Assembly (NCBI GenBank): GCA_037074765.1
Contig: JBAMDO010000004.1
Location: 1-64,000, forward strand
DNA from: Mansonella perstans
Lineage: Eukaryota > Nematoda > Chromadorea > Rhabditida > Onchocercidae
Direction: 5' to 3'
Length of the DNA stretch: 64,000 bases
In this document: piece by piece, positions 26,772 to 37,956 of the stretch
Position numbering within the stretch: position 1 is the stretch's first letter
Layout: each line of letters starts with the position of its first letter
The notes under the pieces: model-generated
The model's input: the letters and a program-made list of their open reading frames with translations, nothing else
The model's database searches: none
Told to the model about the DNA's origin: nothing
Translations under genes and position numbers: made by a program

Positions 26772-29589
26772 TCACTCAGTCTTTCCATTAACCAACAAAC
26801 ATCGATACACATTGGCTTCATTTCGCATTTCTTCCATATTCCGGAATTTCTTTTTTTCGGCTTTGTCGTGCGTAGCTAATTCTCGATAAATATTATCTGG
26901 GTGGTCGCCAAAATCTCCCTCCTTGCGTGGGAGTATGTGTACGTGTACGTGCTACAAAAGATGCTCGTCATTATCTTCTTGCTTAATTGGTTTTCTTTAT
27001 TCTCTACATTTTATTAATAAACAGTTTCAAAGTGTGCTTTCTGATTGTGGGATTCTGTGGAATCATTATCTAGCATTGCTTGTATTTGCTTTGCTATAAA
27101 TCAGAAGTTTCAGGCACATTTAATTTGGTGAATCCTTTTACATTCCCGATCGGATAAACTAAAAAATTAAACCGAATAGATAACTAAGCAAAAAAATCTA
27201 ACTTCTGCAACTGCTTCCGAATACAAGTCAGATATCAATACTTACTGAAACAGTCTGTCCTGCATTAGGGCCGTCCTGAACGCAAACAGTCGAAGACGCT
27301 GCTTCGTAATAGTCTTCCAGCATTGACTGTATTCTGTTTGCAGTTATGAATAAATCGGAAGTTTCTACCAAACTTAATTTAGTAAGCCTTTTCACGTTCC
27401 TGAACGGACAGACTAGCACATCTGAAAAGAACCAGCACTTCAGCTGTGCTATTTTTATCGGCTAAAAATTTATGTGGATAGAACAAACATTAAAGCTTTT
27501 TTACAGTATAAAATGTTCTTATGATATGAAATGCTACATGTTCGCTTAACAGTCACATGCGAATCAGTGTTTTGGTCTTCGAAATCCTTTCAGGAACTCG
27601 AAAATTGATAGCTGGTAAAATGGTTTGTGCAGAACAAACTTGAAATATTTTCGATAAACTTGTCATAACAACCAAAAACGCTAACGTCCAGGGAGCACGG
27701 GGCTTCGATTCACGAAACAGAATGAGTAAGTACTGCGATAAAAAACATGCTCGGACGGAATAATGTGATTACCGAATGTGTACAGTTCATTTCCTGAAAT
27801 AGGATTGTGAAATAACAATTGAAAAGCTTGAAACTTGACAAAAAACTAAAAAAGTGAACACTGACCGATTTCGCATTTCTGCACCGCTATCACCGAATAC
27901 AAATCAGAACGTCGATGTTCGAAAACAGGTTGCAGTTCTCGTACCTCATTGAGGTAACTTAATGATATTTCAGCGAAACACATATCTTGAAAATATCTTT
28001 CATTTAAAATAATTAAAATTTAAGAATTCAAGTTCCCAGGCTACACAAAAAGCACTAAATGTAATAGATTTCAAGTTATACCTACGGTTTCTGAACACTG
28101 TGCAACAACTGCTCCCCAGGGATCAACAACCATTGCATGACCATATGACGACCTTTTATCGTTATGTTTGCCAGTCTGAGCTGCAGCGACCACGTAACAT
28201 TGTGTTTCAATTGCTCTTGCCCTTAGTAAGGTCTAAAAAAATTAAATCAAATAAAACGCCAAACTTAAAGAAGCATAAAACTTGAGATTTCTTAAACCCA
28301 CTCGAATATATTGGAATGATCGGTTCATCTATTCCTTCGAATTCAAAGATCACAAAAAACATTTTTTTTTTTCGAAAATCATCAAACACATACTTCCCAG
28401 TGTGCAAGGCCAGTGTTAACAGTGAAAGCTGCTGGGTATGTCAAAATATGGGCTCCATTCATGCGATACCATAATGCCATTTCAGCAAACCGCAAATCGT
28501 AACAAATGGACATAGCGACATTTCCCACTGGTGTACCAACTGGCTTCGGAATCTGAAATCTTATCGTAAATAAAACTAATTTAACAAGTCTAGAAACGGA
28601 AGAGTAATAACTCAATCTCAAGAAAATTAAACAAACTTCATCTCCACGGCTTGAAAATTCACTTTCTATTAATCGCATTTTTCCAGGAATATCTAGATCA
28701 AATAGATGAACTTTCCTGTATACACCACGAGTTTCTCCTCTGTCATCTAAGATAAGATGGGTATTGTAAGGTTTCCGAGATCCAGCAGCGTTCTAAAAAA
28801 GGAATCACAAGTCCACTGGAGATTTGTAAAGAAAAAACAGGAATTACGGGTAAATCCGAACACCACCCAAATTCAGACCTAAAGTACTTCAGAACCTTTT
28901 GGTGAAATCCACCCAAACTGAGCCAAAGTCCATATTCTCTCGCACAATTTCGATACCGACTAATATAATCGCCGCCCTCTGTTAAGGCAAGTATTTCATT
29001 CTCTTCACGGTTTCGTCCAACGTAATCGAAACATTCCGGGAAGAAAATCATCTAAATTCAAAAAAACTCTTCTTTTAAGTCAAGTCATCAATTTTTGAGC
29101 ACTTCAAACAATTAACTTTTTAAAGCTACTGAGGACCAAGGTATCATCATATTACAAATATGGATAAATAACGCTCAATAAATATCTTAGTCAGCAGGAA
29201 ATAAATTGAATCATTACTTTTTGTGGATAGTTCTTTCAAAAATCTCATTCATCATTTCAATCAAATAACAACTTCCTATAGTGTTCTGGGAATAAAATTA
29301 GATCTTATCATGTCTTATCATGATAAGATATCATCCTACCAAAAAATCCTGGCAAAAATACCTAAAGATGCGAATAAATTGAATACTTATTTTTAGAATA
29401 AATAAAGTCAAATATTAAAGGTCAAACCTTTGCATTGCGCTCTTTAGCACGTTCCATCATTGATTTTGCAATTTCAAAATTAGCTTCCAAATCATTTGTC
29501 GATGTTAATTGACAAACAGCAATTAAGGAACGCTTTTCGGCCATAAGTGATGAAAATTGACGACGGATAGTGTTACTCAATGATAGCAT
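26772..29589 (-). CDS. NitFhit fusion: nitrilase-like plus Fhit dinucleoside hydrolase
   Basis: One gene encodes a Nit1 domain followed by a Fhit domain, the Rosetta-stone fusion known from C. elegans NFT-1 and Drosophila. Nine exons leftwards: 29589-29428, 29051-28896, 28792-28637, 28552-28394, 28232-28082, 27985-27866, 27793-27686, 27421-27246, 26951-26772; all join in frame to 455 residues (C. elegans about 440). Nit catalytic triad: Glu60 (FFPECFD), Lys133 (YRKVHLFD), Cys175 (SICYDLRF). The Nit part ends near [10 protein letters not shown]. The Fhit part contains [21 protein letters not shown] and [13 protein letters not shown], then the HIT triad HVHVHI (397-402) and [19 protein letters not shown]. 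Nit1 is now regarded as a deaminated-glutathione amidase, and Fhit hydrolyses Ap3A (family knowledge). Residues 1-15 ([15 protein letters not shown]) look like a short mitochondrial presequence; a second Met at 16 could give a cytosolic form. Intron 26952-27245 holds decayed copies of two of its own exons. Confidence 0.96.
27040..27239 (-). pseudogene. Decayed tandem copy of nft-1 exons inside its last intron
   Basis: Between the last two nft-1 exons, bases about 27060-27160 resemble exon 27246-27421 and bases about 27203-27232 resemble the end of exon 27866-27985. Shared plus-strand blocks include AGCATTG, TTAATTT and CGAATACAA. In the final 35 aligned bases of the Fhit copy I count 11 differences, mostly transitions; a 7-nt deletion and frame loss make it non-coding. 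The copies keep gene order but lack the middle exon, suggesting an old tandem duplication of exons 6-8 that later shrank. Confidence 0.75.
29304..29328. promoter_or_regulatory. Cluster of three GATA-type sites in nft-1 intron 1
   Basis: CTTATCA occurs at 29304 and 29314 and TGATAAG at 29321, giving three TGATAA cores in 25 bp. Positions 29313-29328 form a perfect 16-bp palindrome. In nematodes TGATAA is the core recognised by the intestinal GATA factor ELT-2. No function is shown here; one or two such sites are expected by chance in AT-rich DNA, a tight triple less so. Confidence 0.35.
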
Positions 29590-30558
29590 AAGCGGGCATT
29601 CCAATGTGATTGTGATTAAATACAATTGAATAGCAATTACCTATCGTGTAAGAACTCTTCAATTATTCAACATGCATTCTCTAAAATTGAATTTATATTT
29701 TACTTTTTGATTCGATTTAAAAATTTTTTCAAAATTTTAAACTTAACAAATAGTAAGCCACCTATCCGAAAAAATATCCCACTACGCCTTTCCATACTTA
29801 TTCAAATGGCCTTTTGTCAACTCAAATTCATTCAGCTCTTTATTTTTAAGGACAGAATTATCCTCCCATGCAAATCAATTTAATTAAATAATTGAAATTT
29901 GATGATAACTATGTAAAAATAAGGCCAACGATAGTGGTATACATCAAATAAAGCGAAGTAGAAGTGAAATCAGTTGCATAGAGAATGTTAGTTGAGAAGA
30001 GAGAGGAAGAGTTGATAAGACCAAGTGAAAGAGTATATTCCAGACGAGATGAAATAGTGTTATATGTTTGCTGAGTAGTACAGAGTGTGAAGGAAACAGT
30101 AAAATGCGGATGTCGGGTGGAGAGTAGTGGGAGGAAAAATGGCAACTAACTTATTTAGGGCCTTACTTAAGTGATACTAACTTGTTTAGGGCCTTACTTA
30201 AGTGATACTGATGTATGGAACGAACCATGTTGAACAACTCACGGGGTAGATTTTTGGGCAAGTTCAAAAAGATCTGAGCTAATATCAACCCTGTGAAACA
30301 TTCCTTTTTGAACTGAAACGAAAGATCAATTGGATAGATTGATTTAGTGCAACTTTTTGTGTTTTAGATTCCATAGTAAAAAAAAGAAACGCTTTGAAAA
30401 TGATATTCGTTATTTCTAAATCGAAGCTGAAATTCAGGAAATCAATATTACACGTAGGATATAGTTATCCCAGTTTTGACTGTTTTCTAAATAATTTAAC
30501 ATATAAAACAAAATCACATATCTTTCATTGTTTATAGTTTCATCAAATAGGAAACGAA
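29590..30558. promoter_or_regulatory. Divergent promoter region of nft-1 and TRAP-delta
   Basis: About 970 bp separate the two divergently transcribed start codons. The stretch holds a 31-bp direct repeat (30145-30206) and no convincing gene. It must contain at least the promoter of one of the two genes, and possibly both. Confidence 0.5.
30145..30206. repeat. 31-bp direct repeat, two copies
   Basis: Two adjacent units, each ending TTAGGGCCTTACTTAAGTGAT, differ at one base (TTATTTAG versus TTGTTTAG). Located between nft-1 and TRAP-delta. Confidence 0.95.
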
Positions 30559-31809
30559 ATGATTGGCGAATTTATCATATTATTGTTTTTCGTGATCGGA
30601 ACTGAAGGTACGTTTAATTAAAATGATTATGTGTAACTCCTCAGTATAATATCTATCTACAAGGACTGTTTCTTTGTTTTTGTAATTAATAGTCGAAGCC
30701 TGTTATTTTCTTTATGTAATTGATTTTAGACTTCCACCGTCTCATAGAATCATTTTAGCCATCACCTGTGAATCACCCAATCATTCCGCGATAACATTTT
30801 CAACTACTGATGCTTTCTTCCACTTTAGCACAACTTATATTATTGAATTTAACCTGCAATGTGCCAATAATGTCAAGGTTAGCTTTTGCTGTTTCTTTCG
30901 ATTTTTTCAAATTGATATAGTTAAATATTGATTGTGTAGTAGCGAATGCTTTATAATAAAAAAAACATTATGTAGGATATGGCAGTTTATGGAATCGTTA
31001 ATGGGAGAATATATCAGGCAGCTGTCTCAGAGGAAACGTCAAGACATCAAATATCCTGGCAATTGGAGCATGACCAGTCAAGTGCTCAAACATTCGATGT
31101 CGTAATTTATGATGAAGATGGTTTGACTGCATATCGCAAGGTACTTGGTTTGCATACGGTTTGAAGGTTTTTTGAAGCCGGTTTGCTGATGTATAATATT
31201 TCCCTGAATTATTTGAGGTTTATCAGTGATGGTTTGATTAAACTAGTTAATGTGTTAAATATAGTTCAAACCAGAACAGTTAGAAAACTTGTATTAGTTC
31301 ATTTAACACAGCTACTATTTCTGAAAAAGGACCGTTTAGAAATCAGAAGTCTGAAGTTTAGAAGTATTTTGCAGAAACTTCTGAATAAATATGAGGTTTA
31401 AACCTCGGCGAAGTACTCTTGGATTCCATTTTTTTTTTAGGCGGAAAGGAACCATGATGATACCTCCAAAGTAAAATCACTCTTCACAGTTCAGTTAAAA
31501 CATCCCGTATGTTTCATTCTTTTGATTAAAAATCGATTTTAGTCTCATTATATACAGTGAAGCATTCTTGTCAATTTATGTTTGTATCTATAAGCTTCAA
31601 GAAAATGTAGATTTTGTAAAGCCAGTGGAAAAGAAAATCATTTGGGATTTCAAGTGAATGTTGACCAGATATACAATATAAAATCGAATAATATATTGTT
31701 TCAGGGTGTCTCAAAATCATCTCCAGTTGCATCGGAAACCGTTGTTACAGCTTTCACTCTGATTGCTTTATATATTGGTTATCATTTTAAGAGTCAGTTG
31801 ATGAGTTAA
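30559..31809 (+). CDS. Translocon-associated protein subunit delta (SSR4/TRAP-delta)
   Basis: Subunit of the TRAP complex that assists the Sec61 translocon in the ER membrane. Exons 30559-30607, 30759-30877, 30976-31140, 31441-31506 and 31705-31809 join in frame to 167 residues (human SSR4 about 173). Residues 1-16 form a signal peptide ([16 protein letters not shown]). The lumenal domain has the paired cysteines of the family (AITCES and FNLQCANN). Further landmarks are [40 protein letters not shown] and [11 protein letters not shown]. One transmembrane segment, [16 protein letters not shown], precedes a short cytosolic tail. Order and spacing match SSR4 throughout. The ATG at 30559 is the first in frame. 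A likely poly(A) signal is at 31854. The next gene starts 464 bp downstream on the same strand, so the two may share an operon (inference). Confidence 0.93.
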
Positions 31810-31853
31810 AGTATAAGTATTAAGTGTTCTGTTTTATGGGTAACGATAGCAAG

Positions 31854-31859
31854 AATAAA
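31854..31859 (+). terminator. Poly(A) signal of TRAP-delta
   Basis: AATAAA 45 nt after the TRAP-delta stop codon, a normal distance for a nematode 3' UTR. Confidence 0.7.
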
Positions 31860-32272
31860 ACCATGTTTCTGTCAGATGACATGAGCTTGAAGGAGTGTTC
31901 ATCATATTTTTTTTTGTAATTTCATGCATCTTCAAAATACTTCTGATTCCAAATTTTACGCATTAGTTGAAATGATTCCAGTTATTCTTTATCATTGTGG
32001 AATATATGAAATAGGATTTAGCTTAAACAGTTGCTTATATGGCTTATATGCTTTTCTTATCTCTATGTTAATTGTTACCGTTTGCATTATATATCCGTCT
32101 GCCTGGGAAACTTGCTGTTTTAATTTATAATTCAGTAAAGGTGTGGTTAAAATCATCCCTTCCATGAAAGTTTTCGCATTTTGCAGCGTGAGAAGTTCAT
32201 AAATTTTGAAACTGGAAAATAGTCGTGTTACAATGGTGCATGGCAAATCTACTCGGTTCATCGATTTTCAGG

Positions 32273-33834
32273 ATGTTAGCTTCATTAGGGAAACGATTAT
32301 GTGTGGTCAGTTTAGAAAGCAAGTGTTTGCTAAGGTTATTGAAATTGTCAGCTGGGTCAAGCAGGGTGTGTAATCCGTGTCCGCTTAGTCTGCAGTTCAC
32401 TACTTCAACACAAATATCAGTCTCGAAACTTTCATATGCGAATTCTGTGCACGACGCAAGGAGATTTGTTCATCCTATTGAAACAGTATGTGTTTGAATC
32501 GTAGAGAGTTTGGCGGTATTTTCCTTTTCTAAAGGAGAAATTGGCTGTTAAGAGGGAGTTACTTTCAAGGAATAGGAACTGGTGAAACTTTAGTTGTGTT
32601 ATGCATATGTTGTTACTTGCAAGCCCTGATGTGTAAGGTTGAAATTTTCTACCGTTATGAAGGTGTATTTGCAGAACACCGGGTTCTGAGATTCTCAGAT
32701 AAGTAGAAATCCTCAGATAAATAGTTTCTTCACTGTGGCAAATCAAATATATTATATATATTCGATGTTTCTTTTTAGAAGCACGATAATTCACCTCCTG
32801 AAAATGATGAAAAACTGAAAAAAGCCGAGGAAGCAGTCCAGAAAGAACACAGGGTAGGAATGGATTTCTGATTGTTTTCCGCTATTAAAGAGCTCCTATC
32901 AGAAATTCACCTTAGTATTTGGTGTTTTGCAGGAAGAAAAACCCACTGGATTATTTTCGAAATTGAAATACTATTTGAAACGATACTGGTATATCGCTAT
33001 TCCAATACACATTGTAAACTGTGTCGTTTGGTTTATTATCTTTTATGTCGTAGTTAAAAGGTTAGTTTTCTCTTTTTATTTGCTTTTTAGGAATATTTAT
33101 ACGACTGAATTCAAAAAACTGAAATTGGCCATTAGCAAATTAAATTAATAAACATTTTCAGCGGTCTTGATGTTGTTACATTGCTGGAGAAATGCCATGT
33201 ACCTAATTATATTGTTGATAGAGTAAAATCAGTTCCTCCAAACGCAGGAGTTGTTGTTGTAGCGTTTCTTCTCTACAAGGTATGAGCATCAACTGTCTGT
33301 ATTGTCAATAAGTTAATTACAAAAATCTTTAAAGATGCTAAAAAGAGAGATAGCGTTAGATAGTTTTAAAATTAAGACTAAGCAATCAATGAATAGCTTA
33401 ATTCTACGGTCACTGTAACATGTATCTTTCAAAAGATCCATATACAGTCCTGTATAGTTGCATCACAGTCAGAAGATGTACTGTTTTGTATAATCAAACA
33501 CACTTGTGAGCAGAAGAATTTTTAAAATAAGAGTTTTTTGTCATAACATTTTATTATATCACGTCACGTATCAAAATATGTTACTTTAGAAATTATTTTG
33601 TTTCAGCTTGCTTTTCCCCTTCGTTATGCTACTACTGTGCTGTTAATACAGCTTAGCTTCCCGCTTCTTCGACGAATAGGTATAATGACAGCAAAGGAAG
33701 TGAAATATAAAATGCGATTGAAATATACGAACAATGTAAGAAAAATTAAACGTCGTTATCAACTGAAATTTAACCGAATGGGAAATCTCGGAAATAAAAA
33801 ACGGCAGAGTACCGGTGGATTTAAAAAGTCTTAA
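32273..33834 (+). CDS. FAM210-type (DUF1279) mitochondrial membrane protein
   Basis: Exons 32273-32485, 32779-32853, 32933-33060, 33162-33279 and 33607-33834 join in frame to 253 residues. The N-terminal 70 residues are basic, Ser/Thr/Leu-rich and poor in acids (starting MLASLGKRLCVVSLESK), like a mitochondrial presequence. The DUF1279 core begins GLFSKLKYYLKRYWYIAIPI (102-121), with a transmembrane segment to about 138. GLDVVTLLEKC and NAGVVVVAFLLYKLAFPLRYATTVLL follow, the second hydrophobic part, and then a strongly basic tail. FAM210A/B proteins support mitochondrial translation and fission-related processes in vertebrates; the nematode role is not known to me. The ATG lies one base after ATTTTCAG, an arrangement typical of spliced-leader addition. 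The gene could be the second member of an operon with TRAP-delta. Confidence 0.9.
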
Positions 33835-35924
33835 TGGAAGCCGTTGATTATCTTTGCGAACGTAGTGACATTTACATTATCATTTGTTACATGCATCTTA
33901 ATATCTTGTGACCCAATAGTACGTACTATAGATTTCTAACGCTCACCTTCGTAGGAAAAGAAATGCAGATCTTCAGGATTTTTTAACTTGCAAGTTTTTA
34001 TAGTTACGTTACTGATAATTCATAAAATTTTGATGAGTTTGAACTTCAAAACATTTATTGTGCCATTTTCGAAAAGCTACATCTTTTACCTGATAAGTCC
34101 ATGCACGATATTTTTTGGATATATTTGAAATAACGTGTTTGAATTGATGTCAATGATTGTGGCTTGTTAGAAAGCCAAGGACAAAGGTCAAATGCAGCAA
34201 ACAGCACTAAGCCGCTAGTAGACTTGTTATTAGAAAATATAAATGTAGTAATACAAATTTGAAAATTTATGGATTGAAAATGATGAAACATTTCCACACC
34301 AATTCACAGCAGTAATGTTTGTTTTCGAACGGAGATAAGAATTTCTGTAAAAGACAAGCAGTTCAAAAAATGTTTATAAAAACGTAGGTTAAACGTGATT
34401 ACATAATTTAAATGTAGATGGAAACATATAGAACTTGTTAGGCAAAGACGAATTCGGCGCCTTTGAAGTTTTTTTTTTTTTTTTTTTCCGGCCTTTGAAG
34501 CCGGAAAGTTGTTTCGCTTGGAACAATTAAAGTTGTTCCGAGCGAATGTTAGGGCAACGAGCTCCAATGAAATTTTTGCGTTGGATTAAGCATTTAGGAT
34601 ACATATAGAAGGTCTGCAGACCTAAATTGATAAAGATTTGCCATTTAATGCAAAATAGTCAATTTTTGTAATTTATTTGAAACCAAAGATGTTATTGTTG
34701 TAGTTAAAATTGCATGCTTATTACATGTTAATGTTAGTAAAAACAATGAATGACCTGATAAATGCATTTAGATGAAATTATAGATGTGAAATAATATTAC
34801 CCTAAGATGGCAAGTAGAATCAATTTTGAGATTGATTAAAGAGAAACATGTATTAGGAGAAATTATTCATTGTCGTATATTCTAATATATTAAACAGTAT
34901 AGGTATAGTTCTCGCATAACAATACACAATCCATAGTGTTGCATGTTGAGATTTGTAGATAACAACAATATAAGACAACTGATACGATAACATAAACAGT
35001 TCTAGTATCATGTTTCAAAATGGTGTTAATATTTAGGAAAGTACTAGAATCGTCCTTCTCTTGATTTCTTACTGATACACAGAAATTATGCATTTTTTAA
35101 AGACTAATAATAGCCGCAAAGAGAGGTATGCGACGTCGGAAACTATCAGTAGACGTGACGTTATCCGGAATCACAATCAGCGTTTATGGTTTTGCATGAA
35201 TCCTTAATTTCGTCTCTTACACAGTTTAAGATATAGCAAATTGTTAAGGGTGACATCTTAGAGCCTAACAATGGTGATGAAGATTTGGATCAATTTCGTA
35301 AAATATTGTGCTAAAATTGAAGTAGTCAAATTATCAACATATTTTTTTAATTATCTTATTAATGCCGGTGGCCGGTAATTCGCTAAACACTGGTCCGTCG
35401 ATCATCGCAGCACGTGAGCAACATCGCTTAGCACTTTTTCTATCGGTTTTGACGTACGAAACAGCTTTCAACGTTCGATAGCCGTGACATATATTCCGAT
35501 CTTGCATCTACTGTGAAATCTATAAACGGGAATCCTTGGAAGTATTTGAGATCATTTCACTTGAGTTTATCTCTGTAGTATGACAATAAATTTTTTGTTG
35601 CTTCGTGAATACTGTAAGTGTTCTACAGTAGCAGTTAATTATATATCATTTTAGCTGCTGTCTTCAACGCAATATAAAATGTCTTTTAGTTGTGATGATT
35701 GAGGCTCCGTTAACAATTTTAAAATACTTGTCAAATATACAACCCAAACATATGCTAAACGCCTAAATTAATGCAAACAACAGATAAAAGTTAGTAAATG
35801 TATTAAATTTGCGGAAGTTAAGCCTATAAAATATGTTTATTCCATGAACATCTCAATGAAGAAAGAGTGCAGGAACAGCAAGCATACATTGGGAAATTCC
35901 TAAATTTTATGATATATAGCAACA
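33835..35924. other. Intergenic stretch between convergent genes
   Basis: About 2.1 kb between the 3' ends of the FAM210-like and ZNF593-like genes. Contains a T tract near 34471-34487 flanked by near-identical GGCGCCTTTGAAG and GGCCTTTGAAGCCGG. No open frame with recognisable content; the minus frames at 34055-34297 and 34304-34567 are low-complexity. Confidence 0.6.
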
Positions 35925-36530
35925 TTAGGCAAAAATCGTAGTTTTTAATCCAACAGATTCTTCAGCTTCACGCTGCGTATATACTGGCTCTCGTAATCGT
36001 TTTAATTGCTGTCGATGAACTGGAAAAAAAAAAATTGCCGTTAAATTTAGCTTCAAAAATTTCGTGAAAAAAACCTTTCAGTAGAAAATATTTGATATAA
36101 AATTTTTTTAAAAGAGCCAAAGTAGCAATTACCTTTACTTGACTTGTGACTACTGAGAGTTTTATCATCGATGAAATATCGATCACATTCAATACACTGG
36201 AATTGTCCATTACCTGAACAAATCTCGAAAATAGTATGCTGTAATTGATGAAACATTTAATTTATCCTCAAAATATTGTAGTTGGAAATTAGAAAAATCA
36301 TGATTTTATAATGAGTATAACTTTGATTTCTACTTTTCCGTCTTAAAGGCAAAATATCAAAAATGATGAAAAAGTTAATTTGAAAGATTACCTGGTAAAT
36401 CGAGATCGAAATTTACTTGCTGAGTGCTGAAACATTGTCGATTCTTTGATCCTATCTGCTCAATAATCTCATCCAAGTCTTTTCCCTTTCTCTTTCTTGT
36501 TTTATTCGAGGTTGTATGCTTCTTCGGCAT
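35925..36530 (-). CDS. ZNF593/Bud20-type C2H2 zinc finger protein
   Basis: Small nuclear protein; the yeast relative Bud20 is a pre-60S ribosome export factor (family knowledge). Exons leftwards 36530-36392, 36213-36133 and 36019-35925 join in frame to 104 residues. The N-terminus is highly basic (MPKKHTTSNKTRKRKGKD), then LDEI and FDLDLPG, as in ZNF593. The single zinc finger is CIECDRYFIDDKTLSSHKSS followed by KVH, giving Cys-x2-Cys and two histidines. The family-typical RQQLKRLREPVYTQREAEES and a VGLKTT end follow. The second His codon is created by the exon 2/3 junction. The ATG lies one base after ATATATAG, consistent with trans-splicing. Length and domain order are normal for the family. 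Confidence 0.93.
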
Positions 36531-36777
36531 CCTATATATCACAAAAATAATTATTACTAGCACGAAATAACCAAAGACCACTTCAGTGTGGGACTCTTAA
36601 TTTGCATGCAACAAAATTTGTGACTTTTAGTAATTTCACTCAGAGGGGAAGATAGCGATTTCAAAGAAGATCAAAGATAGTTTACATGATAGCTTGCAAG
36701 AAGGTCAAAAGATGAGTGATTTGTTTGTATGTGTAGTCTTTCTGCTGGTAGTGATTAATAAGGACGTTATCATAATA

Positions 36778-36921
36778 CATTAAGCCAAGTAATCATTACT
36801 AATTACCGTAATGAATTATCATTGCCGTAAATGAATTAAGCTAAGTAGTCATTACTAATTATCGTAATCAGTTATCATTGCCGTAAATGAATAAAGCCAA
36901 GTAGTCATTCATTACTGAATT
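36778..36921. repeat. Approximate 56-bp tandem repeat, about 2.6 units
   Basis: Units beginning TTAAGCCAAGTAATCATTAC recur at about 36780, 36836 and 36891, each containing ATTGCCGTAAATGA near its end. The third unit is truncated. Located between the divergent ZNF593-like and COA1-like genes (36531-36965). Confidence 0.9.
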
Positions 36922-36965
36922 TTTTTTCCATCTAATTAATTTTAAGATTCTCTCCAACAAAACGT

Positions 36966-37956
36966 ATGATATCTAATGGCAGATATTTTACGGTAACGAA
37001 TATTGCATGTGGTGGAACTTGCATCCTAATCTGTCAGCTCCTATATACTCATATATATGTACAGAAGAAAATTCAAACGAAAATCCGGGAATTCTCTCAT
37101 TATAGGTAAGAAAGCGTGTTGATAATTTTTTTTAAATTATCTGATGAATAGTGCTGGCTATTATCTGTTACTGATAGCTACATTTCAGTGTGCAAAACCC
37201 TGTAGAATAGGCAATAATTTAATGTAACATATTTTATATATGTATTACAGAATTACTTCTTTCTTTCCTTATTATGAGGGCTTTATTCTGCTCGTGCAGT
37301 GCGGCTGTCATAGAAGAAAGACTTTGAAATTGTTTTTCCTTTTATATTCGTCCATTTCTCAGCTTCATCTTATCAATTAACTATAGCATTGTAGAGGTGC
37401 TTTCGCAGTGTTATCGAATCATAAAAAAGCAATAGAATTCTTAGGACTACCACTTTCTATTGGTGAAATCGATTTGGTGGACAGGAAAAGGAACTATATA
37501 GATGAACGGAAATCAGAGGTAACTTGTAAGCTAAAAAAAGTATTTTTATATTTTTCGACAGGGTTTAACTAAAATGAATTAAATTAGTTGAATTACACGA
37601 ACAGAAGCAATCCACTTTATTTTATACCCAACTGAGATTGACAAAAACATGGATTTACTATGATATGATTTCAGTTAATTAGTTAATTAGCATAAAACTG
37701 ATTCACACTGCTTCAGTTGCGAATCCCGATTTGTGGAGAACGTGATGGTGGAATAATGGTGGTTCGAGCGGAACGTGATGAAGGTGGTGAAGACTTTGAA
37801 ACTGCACAAATTGAACTTGAGCTCGATGGAGCGGGGCATAACATTGTCATTTACGATAATGGAAAGTGGTCTGGAAATCTAATCCTTCTAGATAATTTCA
37901 GTGACATTTGTTCTGTTTTACCTTCTAATCAGTTTTGTTGTCATTTCGAGAGTTAA
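36966..37956 (+). CDS. COA1-like mitochondrial protein (cytochrome c oxidase assembly factor 1)
   Basis: Exons 36966-37105, 37395-37518 and 37717-37956 join in frame to 167 residues. After a short N-terminus a hydrophobic segment (about residues 14-31, CGGTCILICQLLYTHIYV) fits the single inner-membrane anchor of COA1, followed by a basic stretch (QKKIQTKIREFSHYR). The conserved core is AIEFLGLPLSIGEIDLVDRK, then ELRIPICGERDGGIMVVRAER and IELELDGAGHNIVIYDN, matching the COA1 order of LG-PL-I, L-IPV-G and L-V-L-EL elements. The first exon is too short to stand out alone but fits in phase, starts with ATG and has a good donor (AG then GTAAGA). COA1 helps early complex IV assembly and relates to TIM21 (family knowledge). 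The C-terminal 25 residues are not recognisable. Orthology rests on a remembered alignment, so moderate certainty. Confidence 0.85.

Noticed and set aside
32432..32794. 120-codon minus-strand frame
   Set aside because: Antisense to FAM210-like exon 1, its intron and exon 2, which are coherent on the plus strand.
37274..37327. ATG frame MRALFCSCSAAVIEERL as a start for the COA1-like gene
   Set aside because: It ends in a stop and lies inside the intron. The exon 36966-37105 joins in phase and supplies the expected membrane anchor.
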